The notes under the pieces were generated by a model. That model was given only the letters and a program-made list of their open reading frames with translations, was not told where the DNA came from and did not search any database. Source: Paulownia fortunei (lineage: Eukaryota > Streptophyta > Magnoliopsida > Lamiales > Paulowniaceae). From it: a DNA stretch of 64,000 bases. Of this stretch, positions 32,751 to 45,254 are shown piece after piece; within the stretch, counting starts at the first letter, position 1; every line of letters starts with the position of its first letter. Location: contig CM033115.1 in assembly GCA_019321725.1 (NCBI GenBank), positions 14,952,673-15,016,672 of the forward strand, given 5' to 3'. A program made the translations under genes and the position numbers.

Positions 32751-32882
32751 CTACATAAAACTAACCTGATTTCTCTTAATTAGGTATCGGGTAGCTGATA
32801 CTCGATTATTTTTTGAAAAAACCCAACCCGATTGGGTCAGGACCCAAAAACCCGAATCCAAATGCCTACCCATAGTCTCAAT

Positions 32883-35240
32883 TCTCAATTGTACCTATAT
32901 ATTTCTCTTAGGTACATCCATAGATTAATAATTCAATAGTATGATTCTCTCATTCGCATATGAGACCATCAATCATATAGTTTACCTAAATAGTATAAGT
33001 AGTGTATTCTATTTCCCACTTTTGATAAAATTGTTGATGTTTCCTCTGTTGAGTAGTATGATCCACACTAAATCTTACATAATTTGGTTGATGCTCTCTA
33101 GAGCATTTAACTCAATTATAAGTACGACATCTATTGGCACCTAGTGTTACAACTATTACCAATAAATACACATATGATTTGGTTGTCATGGTCATCAATT
33201 ATAGAGATATCACAAATTCGTCCAACTATATATTTGCTTTTATACTTAGCAAATTGACATTTATGATAATGCACAAATTCGAAGGGTCACATAGTTTCCA
33301 ATTATCATCTGTATTAAAATATTCACTATCACAAATTTAATTTTATAATACAAAATCTTATAAGTTCTAAGTGAGAATTACTAAAATTCTTTCAACCTTA
33401 GAACTCCCATTAAACTACATAGCATAATGTAATCATACATGCAAGAACATATATTGTTATTCACATAAGGAAATAAACATGTACTATCATATTGAATGTA
33501 TGAAACTCAAAATAAATATGCATTCATAATTTTCATAAATTCCAACATAATCATGCATTCATAAATTTCAAGCATTATATAGAATGCATAATTCCATGGT
33601 ACAAATTAAACATGTTATTTTATGTCAATAAATATGTTAACATACAATCAATTATCTCCATTAAGGCTTTCAAAATTCTCAAGATATTATACGTTAATTG
33701 TCATTCACTTCGCCTAACAACCACCATAAATATAAAAAATGGAAAAAAATATATTAGATTTGGCCATAAAGCCAATCTTAGTATCAATGTCATATTGTGC
33801 AAGTATTTGACACTTATAATCATAAATTTTAGTCTAAATAAATTTTCTACGTGCTCCACAAATTGAGAAAAAAAAAAGTATAAGTGTCATAATACTTCCA
33901 TTGAGTAGCCAATATCTCAAAATGATTTCCCAAAATTTACAGAAAAAAATTTCAGAATTTTTCTCGCTCAAAAAATATTTTTTTCTATAATTTTCACCAA
34001 ATTCTACAATATAAAACTTGGGAAAAATATTTTTATCAACTGAAAAATTAATTTTAATTTATAGAAAAATAGGAAATTAAATTTTGAGCATAACAATATT
34101 TTTTTTGGCAAAAAACGGCCACTAAAAATAGCCTACATGTGCCGGGACCAAATTAAGACCAAGATTGGCTAGGCTGCTATCCGCGGCAGCGCGTGTACTC
34201 ACACAATGTCTTCTCAGATTTTTGGTATTTTTTTATTAGCTACCCCCCATTTTTTAATCTTTCAAATTCAATGGTGGTGTTCGTTTTCAATTTGGAGCAT
34301 CGTATCATAGTGTGTGTACTACATACTCCGACACCGAAAGTGAGATTAGACAGAAAACACTATTCATCATCTTCTTCCCATTTTTCAGAATTTTCAAAAA
34401 ATTCAGAATTCGACATAAACTTCAAGCAGCCATATCTCACTCATTTTAAAGCCGATTTTCACATATAATATATGGTTGAAAAGCCCTTGACGAGTGGAAT
34501 CTAACAATATAAATATCATACAACAAAAATCATTCTTCATAGAATGAAAATCAAACTTTCATTCAAACTGGGGCATAAAAATATCTCATAATGTATAAAC
34601 TAGATTATCATGAAACTTTTCAGATTACTTCTACCATATAAAAGCATGCTTCCATTAAAAAATTATAGTGTAATATGAAACATATCAAAATTTGTCATTA
34701 AAGACCTACAAGCTTTTATAAAATGGGTTGCATACTAAATGACATGAAATAAAGCATTTTAATACATTAAATAGAGCTACATAACATTAGGAAGTCAACC
34801 ATATATGACTATGATACTAATGACGAAAATTAAACACAACACACATGAGACAAGTTCAAGAAAATTATCATAATTTGAATTTTTTGCCATGGTTGAATCA
34901 CTAATGTTTCTCACATCATTAAATGCTCATTTTTGTCCAAACCCAATCACATATGAAAGGGGTTTTAATCCACAATTCAAAAAATTCTTCAAGTGATGGT
35001 GTTCTTTAAATCTTGATTAGAATAGCCCTTTTTCTCTTTAGTTTTCTAATGTTATTTTCACATAGAGTTTTTTTTTTCTTATATGTTGTCTAAATGGAGA
35101 GTTAATCTTGGGGGAGTTAACTCTTTACGTTGGTTATAGATAGTTTACAAGAAAATCACTCTAATAAAAAATCTGTTTTCTTTTTTTTTTAACTTTTTAA
35201 GTCGGATCAGCTTTCATGGGCAACCCTTGAATTGAGCATT
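32883..35240 (-). mobile_element. Old copia remnant, right part, non-coding
   Basis: Removing the hAT element joins 29028 to 32883 with no other break, so this is the continuation of the element seen at 24200-29020. I find no coding motif in it; it is probably 5' untranslated or LTR sequence on the minus strand. The inverted-repeat arm at 34890-35165 is at its right end. Confidence 0.45.
34890..35165 (-). repeat. Inverted-repeat arm (partner at 23432-23690)
   Basis: Read on the minus strand (ttttcttgtaaactatcta, then ccaacgtaaagagttaact), it aligns with 23432-23690 over most of its length. Confidence 0.7.
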
Positions 35241-36894
35241 TTGTGCTTCACTTCTCTTTTTATGTGTTATTAACTCTAGCCTTAGAAACTCCCCCTCTAA
35301 GCCTGAATGGAGAATGGACTCCTAAGAAATGGCTAGGAGTGGTGGATTGATTGGGTGTAATTGTTTGATAAGTGGGGTATTATTGCCAAGAATGATTGAT
35401 TTTTTTTGGATAGTTAATAATATATGGCTTGATTCTTCAATTCAATGCAATTTCTCATTCTTTATGATTTTTCCAAACAAGGGTATTTTCATCTACCCAT
35501 GCATCTCTCATCATTTTTGGTCATTCTAGGCCATCTACATCATTTTTAGCATTTTTTTCATTATTTTTCCCATATTTACCTATTTTCCACTAAATAATGG
35601 AATTTCGATCATTTTGCCCTTCAGGGCATTTTCGTTGTTCCACCTGTAGTTTAGTATTTCTAAGACCCTTAAGTGATTAATTAAATAATTACAGCAAGAT
35701 ATTAATAATTAATTCAATACAACTCTCAATAATTAATGATAATTTTTACATTAATATTGAGAGAGACAAAAACAAATATGTCTGGTGGAACTTGGAGCCG
35801 ATACTTTATGCATGTAAAGTCATGGAACCTCATCCTAGTTGGCAACCTTTTATTGTGTGCTTCTTTAAAAATTCATATAATTTTTTCAAGGAAATGGTTT
35901 AATTACATGAGATCAAATTAATATAATCGTCAAATTTTAATTAAAATACAATCAATAATTCTCAATTCTTAGTGATACACCAGGAGATCAAAAATTAATA
36001 TAATCATCAAATTTTAATTAAAATACAATTAATAATTCTAAATTCTATTTAACTACATAATAGCATTCTAAATAAATGAAAATACTATCAAAGTAAACAA
36101 TCGTCAACACATAAATGACATTGGAACCCAAAACTTCTTATTAACTATAGAAATCTTAAATTTTGTAAAAATGTGATTCTCTTCTTCTAAGTATGAAATT
36201 GCATCAACAACCTCAATACCAACATATAACCTTGCTTTCAACACTTCTTTTTTTGGCCCACGAAATATGGCGAACCAATCTTACATATGCCATCAAGGAA
36301 TTGGGGGAGAGGGTTGGGAGGGGCAACCGCCTCATCAAGTTTATATAAACCTATATCTACATATTAATCAGTAAAATCTTAAAATTTTACCTTCGTAAAA
36401 ATAATAAAATTATCCTTTTATATGAATGAAAATATTTTTTTGACTATTGTCCTTAAAAAAGAATCAGTATCACCCCCAAATTAATCTTGTCGCTTCGTCT
36501 ATGCATGCCCATTGATCAATGAGGACCATTCTTGATTACGTGTAGTCACAAATCTAATCCAAGTCTACTAACCATCAATTTTTATGTTCGATTCTAGACA
36601 TAATCATGCACCCAATTCAAGTATTAACTTTCTGTTAAGTTGACTGTCAATACTATTCATAATTTTACCATTGTCAAATCTAGGCTTCAATTCATCAACT
36701 ATTGTTATATACGATATCAATAAATGGTATTGATGAACATCCAACTTCTTTATTTTCATATCAATTGACATCTTAATTTTCCTTATCATTATTTGGTGTC
36801 AAATTTGATATTATAAAACATTTTCACAAACTAATGAAGTTTCTTCGCAATAGTTTTAATCCCATTAAAATAAGTACCATAAAAACATTAAAAA
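35241..36894. other. Intergenic, no gene recognised
   Basis: AT-rich sequence. A 20-25 base phrase (atcaaattttaattaaaatacaat) is repeated near 35925 and 36005. The pocket at 36290-36340 (gggggagagggttgggaggg) is unusually G-rich. No protein similarity was seen. Confidence 0.5.
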
Positions 36895-37000
36895 AAAAAA
36901 GAAAAAGGCTCATTCTGTATCATCAACCAAAAAGTTGACAATTTAGCCTTTCTAATGTGTATAACTCTTAAAAACACAGTAGAAAAAAAAACTCTACATA
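36895..37000 (+). repeat. Dispersed repeat, copy 2 (pair at 22268-22390)
   Basis: Direct partner of the earlier copy, with the shared words aaaagttgacaat and gcctttctaatg. It is followed by A-rich runs up to about 37025. Confidence 0.6.
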
Positions 37001-37049
37001 GTATCATCAACAAAAAAAAAAAAAAGAAACTCTACGTATAAGTTTGACA

Positions 37050-37640
37050 ATTTCGTTGAACTTGTTTGCGTACTCTGTTTCCAATCTGCTTCAAATTAAG
37101 AAACTCATTTTCCCACGCTAGTTTGACTAAACTAGGAAAGTGTTGCTCCAAAAATAACTTCTAGAAACCCTCCCATGATAGTGGATTATCATAGTCAACA
37201 TACCCCGGCTTCACGAAGTCCCACTAGTACTTGGGCCATTCCCAACCAATAGAGGTAAAGCCACACTGAGTCTCACTTCCATAGCAATGAATATCTCCTC
37301 AAGACTACTAATCCATTTTGCAGTAAAAGGATCTACTCCACTATTGAATTGAGGAGGATTAAGCCTTTTAAAATGTTTGAAATAAGAAGCTTGTGGTTGG
37401 GGCTGTGGTTGTAACTGTAAATGTTGTCACTGTTGTTTGTATCAAGCTTGCGACAACTTGACAGAAACCTGCAATGTCAGCTTGGGCGATTGGTGCGCTA
37501 TGATGTTATGCTTCATGCTATGATAGATGTGGTAGTTGCTCAACTGGAACTTCTTCTTCATTAAAAGAAAAATTGCTAGCAGCTCTTCCCAGATCACACC
37601 CGCGACCTTAACCTTTATCTCTACCACGTGCCATATAGAA
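37050..37640 (-). pseudogene. Ty3/Gypsy gag remnant
   Basis: On the minus strand a start-like MARGRDKG (about 37632) is followed by FKRLNPPQFNSGVDPF (37326-37375) and NPLSWEGF (37160-37190). It ends in a KLAWENEFLNLKQ-like stretch. This is the order of a Retrotrans_gag domain (RLNPPxFxG..DP, then ITWEEF). Several stops and shifts break the frame. It follows directly from the primer-binding site at 37775-37788. Confidence 0.7.
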
Positions 37641-37774
37641 TGCACTGCTAAAATCAACTCAATTAATATCAAAACTTAATGTAACTAAAACTAAGACAAA
37701 CATTAAACTTATTAAGACACCATCCCTTATATAGTCGTAGCTTTCAAATCTAAATGTCCAATATCATCAAGCTT

Positions 37775-39960
37775 GAGCTCTGATACCATTATGTAGTGTC
37801 TCGGAGCTAGGGGTGAGGTCCAAAAGTGAGACTCCATCACAACGAGTTCTACTACCAATTATTTTGTACTCGTCCTTATTTTTTGAAAATGATTAACCAA
37901 AGTTGTTAGAGGAGTCCATTTATGCCAACTTATAAACTATTCTAATTTTCTTCCCACAATTAATGTGGGATACCAAAATACCCTGATTGGATAAGTGACG
38001 TTCTCATCGCGCTCATTCCACACTCTAGGACCACCCCTAATACAAATCTGCTTGGACTACTGCACCAATAATACCCTCGAGGTTGGCTCATACCACTCTA
38101 TCATGACCCAAAATTAGACCTAACTGGCACCATGGCGTCACATCATGACGACACAAAGCCTTCAAAAGTTAAATCAATTTTGCATGCTCAAGTAAAAGCG
38201 CAAAAATTTCAATAAACTCGTTAACACAAATATAAAGAGCATCTAAAATCCCATGAATAACTATTCAAATGTAAAGAAAATAATGTTATCAATGAGCTTA
38301 AGTAAGAAAATTCTCAAAATCAAAAGAAATTGATCGAGGAAGCAAATAGCTCCAAGTCTCCAAGAATTATCAAACTAAACTCCTAAATCTTGAACAAAAA
38401 CTAAACTCCTAAAGCTTAAACAAAAACCCTTCAATGAATTTTCTCAGCTCCAAAGTAGACTAATTATCTGAAAGAAAAATCTAGCAAGTGATGCGTCGAG
38501 TACTCAATAAGTAATTCAGGATTCTCTACCGAATCAAGCAAAGTTCCAAAACTAATAAGATAATGCATGCAATATGAAAAATTATCAGTGGTCAATGGAT
38601 ACTAACATCGAGTACATTAGCTTTTCTTTATCCAAATTAAAGAAATAATTTATTTATTTTGCTCACAAAGAATACACTATGGTCACTATTATATCCCGCA
38701 GCAGGGCGGTCAGCTAAATAAATACCATGGTCAATCAATCAAATAATATTCTAATTTTATTTGTACTGATGGCCAATACAAAATTAGTTCCTAAGTCAAC
38801 AATCCCTAGGCCCAAAAAATCATAGGCACATTTGAGAACTTAAAACAAAGCATATAACTCCATATAATCACATGAAAACTTAAAAACTAATTTCTCTACA
38901 TAATTAATAGGAAATTATTTTATATGCTTGATCCTATTTTCCAATAGAACTCATTGTTCAAAACATTAGGATTTTATCAGAAATAATAGGTTTCATAACA
39001 TTGAGTTAGCGGGTTTAAAATCTTAAAACAATAAATAGAATATATGTTCTAATATTACAAGAAAATAAAAGTAGAGGATGCTAAGAATCAACTTACAAAA
39101 GTTCGTCCAATCTTACAATATATGAAGGGAACTCCACGAATCAAATATTCTTTAAATTCGTACAATCAAATCTAAAATAAGAGTAACGATGATATAAGCC
39201 AAGACATGATAAAAAGACTAGTTACTAAAAAATTATGATTTGCCCATTAATAAAACCCACTTTAGTCCAATATATTTCCAACCTAAAAAATTAAATACTG
39301 AAACTACAAATTCAATTCCAAAAGTTCACTAAACCCTTTAATATTGTAACAATATGTATATTTTTAGAAGGCTTATTAGCTACACAATGCAGCCCATTCA
39401 TTAGCTACACCATTCACATTATAAACCCAACTTAATCACCTTGGCTTAATTAATTTATAGGCATTAATATGATCAATAGAAATGCACAAGTCCCTATGAC
39501 ATATAAATACAAGAATACCCAGCTTTCTTGGTGCCAATCACTATGAAATTATCTGCTCTTATAGTCCACTGCTATAATAATACATACCTAGCCAAGGGTC
39601 CATCACAATAATATAACAAATTATTGAAAAAGTTAGTGAATTTTTTTTTATTTGTTTTCTATCCAGATTATGGTCAAATGGTGGAGAGTTTACCTTGCTT
39701 AATCCAAATTGTTATGATAATGGTTCCATACCCTCAATATTACCAAATCAAGAATAAAGAAACAAACCTGACAATGGAGGCTATGTGCGCTGTCGGGGGA
39801 ACAAATTCTATCTCTCTACCAAGCCATAATCACACCCCTAATACGAATATATATGTGAATTCACAAATTAGGGTTTACTAATGAAAATATCATATATGCC
39901 CACAAAAGAACAAAAAAAAATCTCTCTCATAATTTTATGAGCCCAAATAAATAGGTAATT
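37775..39960 (-). mobile_element. Gypsy primer-binding site and LTR, minus strand
   Basis: The plus strand reads gagctctgatacca at 37775-37788, the complement of TGGTATCAGAGC, the initiator-methionine primer-binding site. The LTR therefore extends to the right on this strand. It contains atcatgacccaaaattaga (38092), a phrase found in many plant Gypsy LTRs. A stretch at 38095-38600 recurs at 46800-47260. The far end of the LTR is not certain; I place it near 39960 because a TATA-like tatatat (39848) lies in the expected part. Confidence 0.55.
38095..38600. repeat. Gypsy LTR segment (direct copy at 46800-47260)
   Basis: Shared runs in order include actattcaaatgtaaagaaa, aaatcaaaagaaattgatc and gcaaatagctccaa, then ctccaagaatta and actaaactcctaaa. 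The two copies are about 8.7 kb apart in the same orientation. Confidence 0.8.
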
Positions 39961-40084
39961 ACTCAAAAGTCCTAGTCAAACCCAAACCAAACTGAAACTA
40001 ATTCAAAATTTCTTTTTTTCAAAAAAAAAAATGTTAATTACATTCTTCCCAACTCACAAAAGAGTTTCATCCTCAAAATTGTAA

Positions 40085-40335
40085 AATATAAAGGAAGCGA
40101 GACTCCGATACAACTTACTTCAGTAACAACTATTTCGTTCTCGTCATGACTTTATGAAATGATTAATCCAAATTGTTAGAAAATTCCATTATACCAACTT
40201 ATAATCCATTCTAATTGTCCTCCCACAACCAATGTGTGATATCATAATCACCACTTATCGGACAAACGACATCCTCGTTACGTTCCTTCCACACTCTAAG
40301 ATAGCCCCTAGCACACATCTGGCTAAACCTCCTGT
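40085..40335. repeat. Partial copy of the 37825-38070 LTR segment
   Basis: The words gagactcc, caactat/ccaattat, tgattaa-ccaa-ttgttag, ccaacttataa, ctattctaatt and ccacactcta match 37825-38070 in order. Before it, about 40030-40080, the minus strand reads NFEDETL, which may be the tail of a Gypsy reading frame. The copy is cut by the copia insertion at 40490. Confidence 0.6.
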
Positions 40336-40489
40336 TTGAAAAATGGGTGTAATTTAATGGATGGAATATTCGTGCAGAGTAACAACTAGGATGTAGGTTG
40401 AGGCAAGAGTTTGACTCTTTATTTTTAAGATGAATTTTGCCCCGTACTCGTGCTCATGGTTTACCAGCAATCATCTCCCATGATACAAT

Positions 40490-41206
40490 TGTTGTATGTG
40501 GTTTTAATATAGTTGGTATAGAAAATCTACATAGGCTAGACACACTTTTAAAGATGTTTTCTTTAAAGTTTTAATTTCTTACACTATGGTGTAAATGGTT
40601 CTCAATGAATTAACCTCAAGGATACAAAGTCTATGATAGTAAAATTCTAAGTTTACACTATTTAAATTTTGGAACAGAAATCACAAATTATTTGTAAAAA
40701 GAAAAATATGTAGAAAGAAAGATAAAAAGTTTTCTCGTAAGAAAAGTCACGGTTTGTATATTCAGTTTGATACAAACTTCAAAAGATTGCTTTTAATGAT
40801 TGCAATCCTTCCCAAAAGAGGTCTATTAATGAAAAGACACATCTTCATTTCAAAATTTTAACTATTTTAATTCAGAAATGAGGCATATTCAAAAATCCAA
40901 CTGTTGGAACCCGTGGTTCCCTCTTTCCCTCCCTCTTCCTATTTTATTTATTTCTTTCTTTCTTTTATATATATATATATACAAAATTTGAACTAGAAGC
41001 TTTTCTTGGTTTTTCCTCATAATAAGAGGACTCCAAGATAGTTTGGTAAAACTTACCAAACTTACACATTTTATAAATCAAGAAGAACTCCATGACTCTA
41101 ACTAACATCAATGTAGGATAAATGCATATGAAGGAGGACACTATGTGAACACACACTTTTGAATGTGGGACACTTATTATATATAAACACATCTCTATAT
41201 ACAACA
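40490..41206 (-). repeat. Copia 3' LTR
   Basis: 717 bases, starting tgttgtatgtggttttaat and ending atatacaaca on the plus strand. It aligns with 45255-45973 through shared runs such as cactatggtgtaaatg and gtttggtaaaacttaccaaac. Confidence 0.85.
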
Positions 41207-41756
41207 ATCCCCCACTTAATGATATATAATATAAAAATAAGTATCAACTTGTGAATAGCCATGAAGTAGACAAACCTTTAATTTATGGTTGAATATGAAA
41301 TACTAAGTAAACATATTCTCACTATGTATGATTTCATGATCTTTTTGTTTTTGCTAGCATATATATAAAGGAGCTTTGTGCTTAATCCTGATTTTCACAA
41401 GTACTCTAGGATTTTACCGAATAATCCATAAGAAGTGGCCTCTCATTTTTCTACTTGTATAGATAGACTTATCAAGAATGTCCATAATGCATTCCACAAT
41501 GCTATAAGTCTATTAAGGATTTAAATCCAACATACTCTTATTGTGGTAATAAAAGTGCATAAATCACATATGGAACTTTCAAAATAGCGTCACCTCTATT
41601 ATTTCTAAGTTATGCACTTGAAATGTATCCAAGTTCCCATTTTACTAGTGTCTAATATTGAATTGTCTTTTCAATTCTCATACATAAGGTGACAAATGCA
41701 TGACTTATCCTTAAGATAGAGTTGGTTTCAATCAAGATATTATTTTAATCGGTAAT

Positions 41757-43641
41757 TGATAAGTTGGTTTTATACCAATAATTCATATGTCTTTTGATTA
41801 ACATTTAGTTTGTTTTCAAGTATTTTATTACTTTTTATGTATTTAGTTTGAAATATTATAGGTAATGGCAATAAGAGAAGAAAATGAAAATAAATCAAAA
41901 ACTTGGTTGAAATATTGAAGAATTCGAGTTGTGGTGATATTAATGGCAGTTTTTGTATTTCAATTATAACTCTTAGCCCAAATTTCATATCAACTTGATT
42001 CTTAATCTAATGTAACAATAAGAGATAGATCTAAAATGTTTATGTTTATCATGAAATCTAATTCTTTCAATTTCAATGAGAAACATTGAGTTCAATGGTC
42101 AACACCGGACTAAACATTTTTGGTATGACACATCTTGATATTTCAGGCATAACTCTCTCCATAAATGTCATATTTAGTTGGTCACGAGTCCATGGAAAGC
42201 CAAGACAAATATATACAATTAGTTACAAGATATAAAAATCCAATTAAGCTTAAAAGAGGTTAAAAACCAGTTATAGTAGGATTAACAATGTCAAAGTACT
42301 GAATAAAGGCTGTCATGACAGAATGCACGATGCCTAGATGCTAAAACAGAGGGCCTAGGCGCTATCCAAGGCTGGCAGGATAGAATACACAGTGCCTAGG
42401 CTCTACTATTCTCTACCTAGTCATTGCCCTTCCAACAAAAAAGACATTGATGCATTTTTTTGGCGATAAGTGGCAATGGATCACAAATTTTGGCATTTTT
42501 ATGAGATATACACATTAGATACACCTATACATCATTACCCATATGATGCTCTAGTGGATACAATAAATTGGTGAAGAGAAAAAAAAGAAAAAAAAGCAAG
42601 AAAAATGGAAGGATTTCAGACTTCTTTTGATGAAAAGCCAAGAAAAGTGGAAGGATTTTTAGGTTTCTTTTAAAGAAAAGCCAAGAAAAGTGGAAAGATT
42701 TCAAAGTTTCTTTTGAAAGATTCTTGGGGAAAGAATCATTGAGGACAAGTTTAAAAGGAAAAGATCAACATCAACCAAAGATAGGGGAGGGGAGGGGAGC
42801 ATTGGTTCTTGGAACCACAGGATGCCATTGGGGTGGTGTTTGGAGACAAGACCCATTCCATTTTTTGCAAATCAAAACAGGGCATTTTTGGAGATAATGA
42901 GAGCTTCAACCATTCCTTCCATTTCACAAATCGATAAATAATTTTCATGTTCTTTCTTATTTATTTTTTGAAGTTGTATTCATCCATGGTGAACTAAATA
43001 TTTCTTTCTAGAGGATGATGTAACCTTATTTGATCCTATGTTTTGAATTCCAAATAATATTAGTTCAAGTTATTTATCTTGTTTGTGTTATTTTGTTTAG
43101 TAATTTATCTTGATTAATTGATCACTAATTGAGATTGTTTGACTTATGAGATTCAGCACTTAAGAGATGGAAGATTATACATGATCATAGGGATAACACA
43201 ACCTAGGAATCATAGAGTTGAGAAACTTATGAAACCTTTGAAGTTTTGAAAAAAAATTCGTTGAATTTTTGTAAAGTTTTATTCTTGAATTTTTATAAAG
43301 ATATCGAAATTCAAGTTGACACTCACATGTAAGTTAGGAATTCTTAACTTACATGTGTTGTTCACTTGAATTGGTATATTTTAGAAGGAAGAACACAGGT
43401 GATAATTAGGTGAGTCATTCCTCTAAAATATTTTGCTCATAAGGTTTTTGTTATATTATTTCTAAAAACTCCACTCTTGTCTTTGCATTTTTATCTTACT
43501 TTACTTTATTTTCCAATCATTATTCGATCTTCTAGATAAAATTAGGACTATTTAAAAATTTCTATGGATACGATACTCAACTCACAATTGTATTAAAACT
43601 TGACACCATGTATTTGTGGTTTGCAAAATATTTTATGAACA
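41757..43641 (+). mobile_element. Solo LTR (Gypsy type, Athila/Tat-like), copy 2, nested in copia
   Basis: It starts tgataagttggttttata and ends ttttatgaaca, 1885 bases. Flanks are gtaat (41752-41756) and gtgat (43642-43646), a 5-bp target duplication with one difference. It is homologous to 15865-17732 over its whole length. The copia RNase H remnant resumes immediately to the right. Confidence 0.85.
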
Positions 43642-43649
43642 GTGATAAC

Positions 43650-44039
43650 CCCATATCCCTCATGATCTTTCTAATCTTTCTCCAGATAAAGATTTTGTTA
43701 GTGGATCAGCTAACATTTGATTAGTAGGGAGATACTCGAATACAATCTTTCTCTTGTAACCATATTTCTAATATGATTATATCTCATAGCAATATGTTTC
43801 CCATGACTTGATATTCTCTCACTCTTTGTATTATATATCGTAGCTTGATTATCATAATGCAAAGTAGTTGGACCCTTTTTAGGATCTAAGAAATGAATAA
43901 TTTTAAGAAATCTTCTAAACCATATAATGTCTTTGCTTGCAATAGACATTGCTATATGTTCATATTCCATAGAAGATAAAGCAACACAGGTTTGCCTCTT
44001 CGAAGCCTGAGCGACTATGGCACCATTTATAGTGAACAA
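43650..44039 (-). pseudogene. Copia RNase H remnant
   Basis: The minus strand reads VAQASKRQTCVALSSMEYEH, then RRFLKIIHFLDPKKGPT, HYDNQATIY and SSHGKHIAMRYNHIRNMV. These are the conserved blocks of the copia RNase H end (SSTEAE, CDNQSAI, KHI). After a frame shift near 43745 the chain continues as EYLPTNQMLADPLTKSLS, the usual C-terminus. Confidence 0.88.
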
Positions 44040-45220
44040 CCAACCACTAGTTTTTGGGATTCAAAAGCTACTTTAGAGTCATTTTCGTCCAACTTGTGCA
44101 CTGATACAAGATTCTTCCTCATAAAGGGAATTTGATACATGTTTTTCAAAGTTAAAGTTTTTCCCGAAGTAAGAAGAAGAAGAACAGTCCCTTTACCCAA
44201 CACTTCTCTAATTGAAGAGATGCCCAGACAGTTTTTGGCTCATCAAGCTCTTCATATATCTTGAACAAGTTGCTATTTGGAGTCATGTGATAAGATGCAC
44301 CCGAATCCACCACCAAGTTGAATCCATATCATTAATAAATGCAGATTTCTACAAGCATATCAATCAAGTCATTTTCCACCAAATTTGTCTTATTATTTTT
44401 CTTTTGTCCCTTGCGATAACGACATTCCCTAGCCAAATGACTAGGTTTGGCACAAACATAACAAAGTCCATTCTTCTTCTTCTTGGCATTCTTATGTTCT
44501 TCATTCTTGTTCGGATTAAAGTTCTTCCTCTTCTTGGATTACTTGGTTTTTCTTAAAGGTTCTTTTTTTTCCACTTGATTCACACCATCATTCTTCACCG
44601 AAATTGAATCATCCCTTTTAAGACTTTCAGTCTCAATTTAGATGCCTTAAAGAAGTTCGTCCAAAGTAATGAACTTCTTCTTGTGTTTCAATTTCTTTTG
44701 GTAATCTTTCCATGAAGGAGGAAGTTTACCAATGTTAATTAAAACTTGAAAGGTATAAGAAATGGGTTCACTCGTATTAGTACATTATGTTGCTATATCA
44801 TTTAAATTATTTACTTGATCAATAATAGGGTTGATATCCACCATATGATATTCAACATACTTATTAACCCCAAAAGACTAATTTCCAGCATCTTCATCAA
44901 CATACCTTCTCTTTATAGCATTCCAAAGTTCAGCAGTAGTTTTGTGAACATGGAGACATTGAACAGTGTGTTGTTCAAGAATTAGAGGATGGTGAAATAA
45001 CAAATGAAGTCATAATCTTTCTATTTCTTAGCATTTTCTGCAGCGTCTGCCTTTTGTGTTGTAGTTGCTATCGGATCAGTCACATGTTCTGGAGATTATT
45101 CGAACAACACGTAGAACACGTTTGCAATTATTAAAAGGTATTCCATCTTCAAACTTCAATGTTTGTAGTTAAGCCCATTCAACCTCTCCAATTTGTCTTC
45201 ATCATATAATTGTGGCTTGA
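44040..45220 (-). pseudogene. Copia gag and protease remnant
   Basis: A zinc knuckle CYVCAKPSHLAREC (C-x2-C-x4-H-x4-C, about 44419-44463) lies after a KKLKHKKKFITLDELL-type gag segment (about 44660-44710). VVDSGASYHMTPNS (44285-44315) gives the protease active site DSGA, and SGKTLTLKNMYQIPFMRKN is the usual following segment. Gag starts near 45180 (LNGLNYKH). Shifts and stops break the frame. The chain jumps from just after the protease straight to RNase H. Confidence 0.82.
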
Positions 45221-45254
45221 CCAGAATAAACTCTATTATAGAATATTAATACCT

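Larger units (their letters stand above)
29029..32874 (-). mobile_element. hAT transposon (RICESLEEPER/DAYSLEEPER type), inactivated
   Basis: The ends are taggggtcgacatt and, inverted from the right, tatgggtaggcatt (11 of 14 bases match). Both sides carry gtctcaat (29021-29028 and 32875-32882), a perfect 8-bp target duplication as expected for hAT. The interior encodes on the minus strand a BED zinc finger, an RNase-H-like transposase core and a C-terminal hAT dimerisation domain. The frame is broken in several places, including an AT microsatellite at about 31311-31330. The terminal zones are rich in short cggGTa-type words, common in hAT subterminal regions. A 117-bp duplication lies at 32521-32750. 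Confidence 0.9.
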
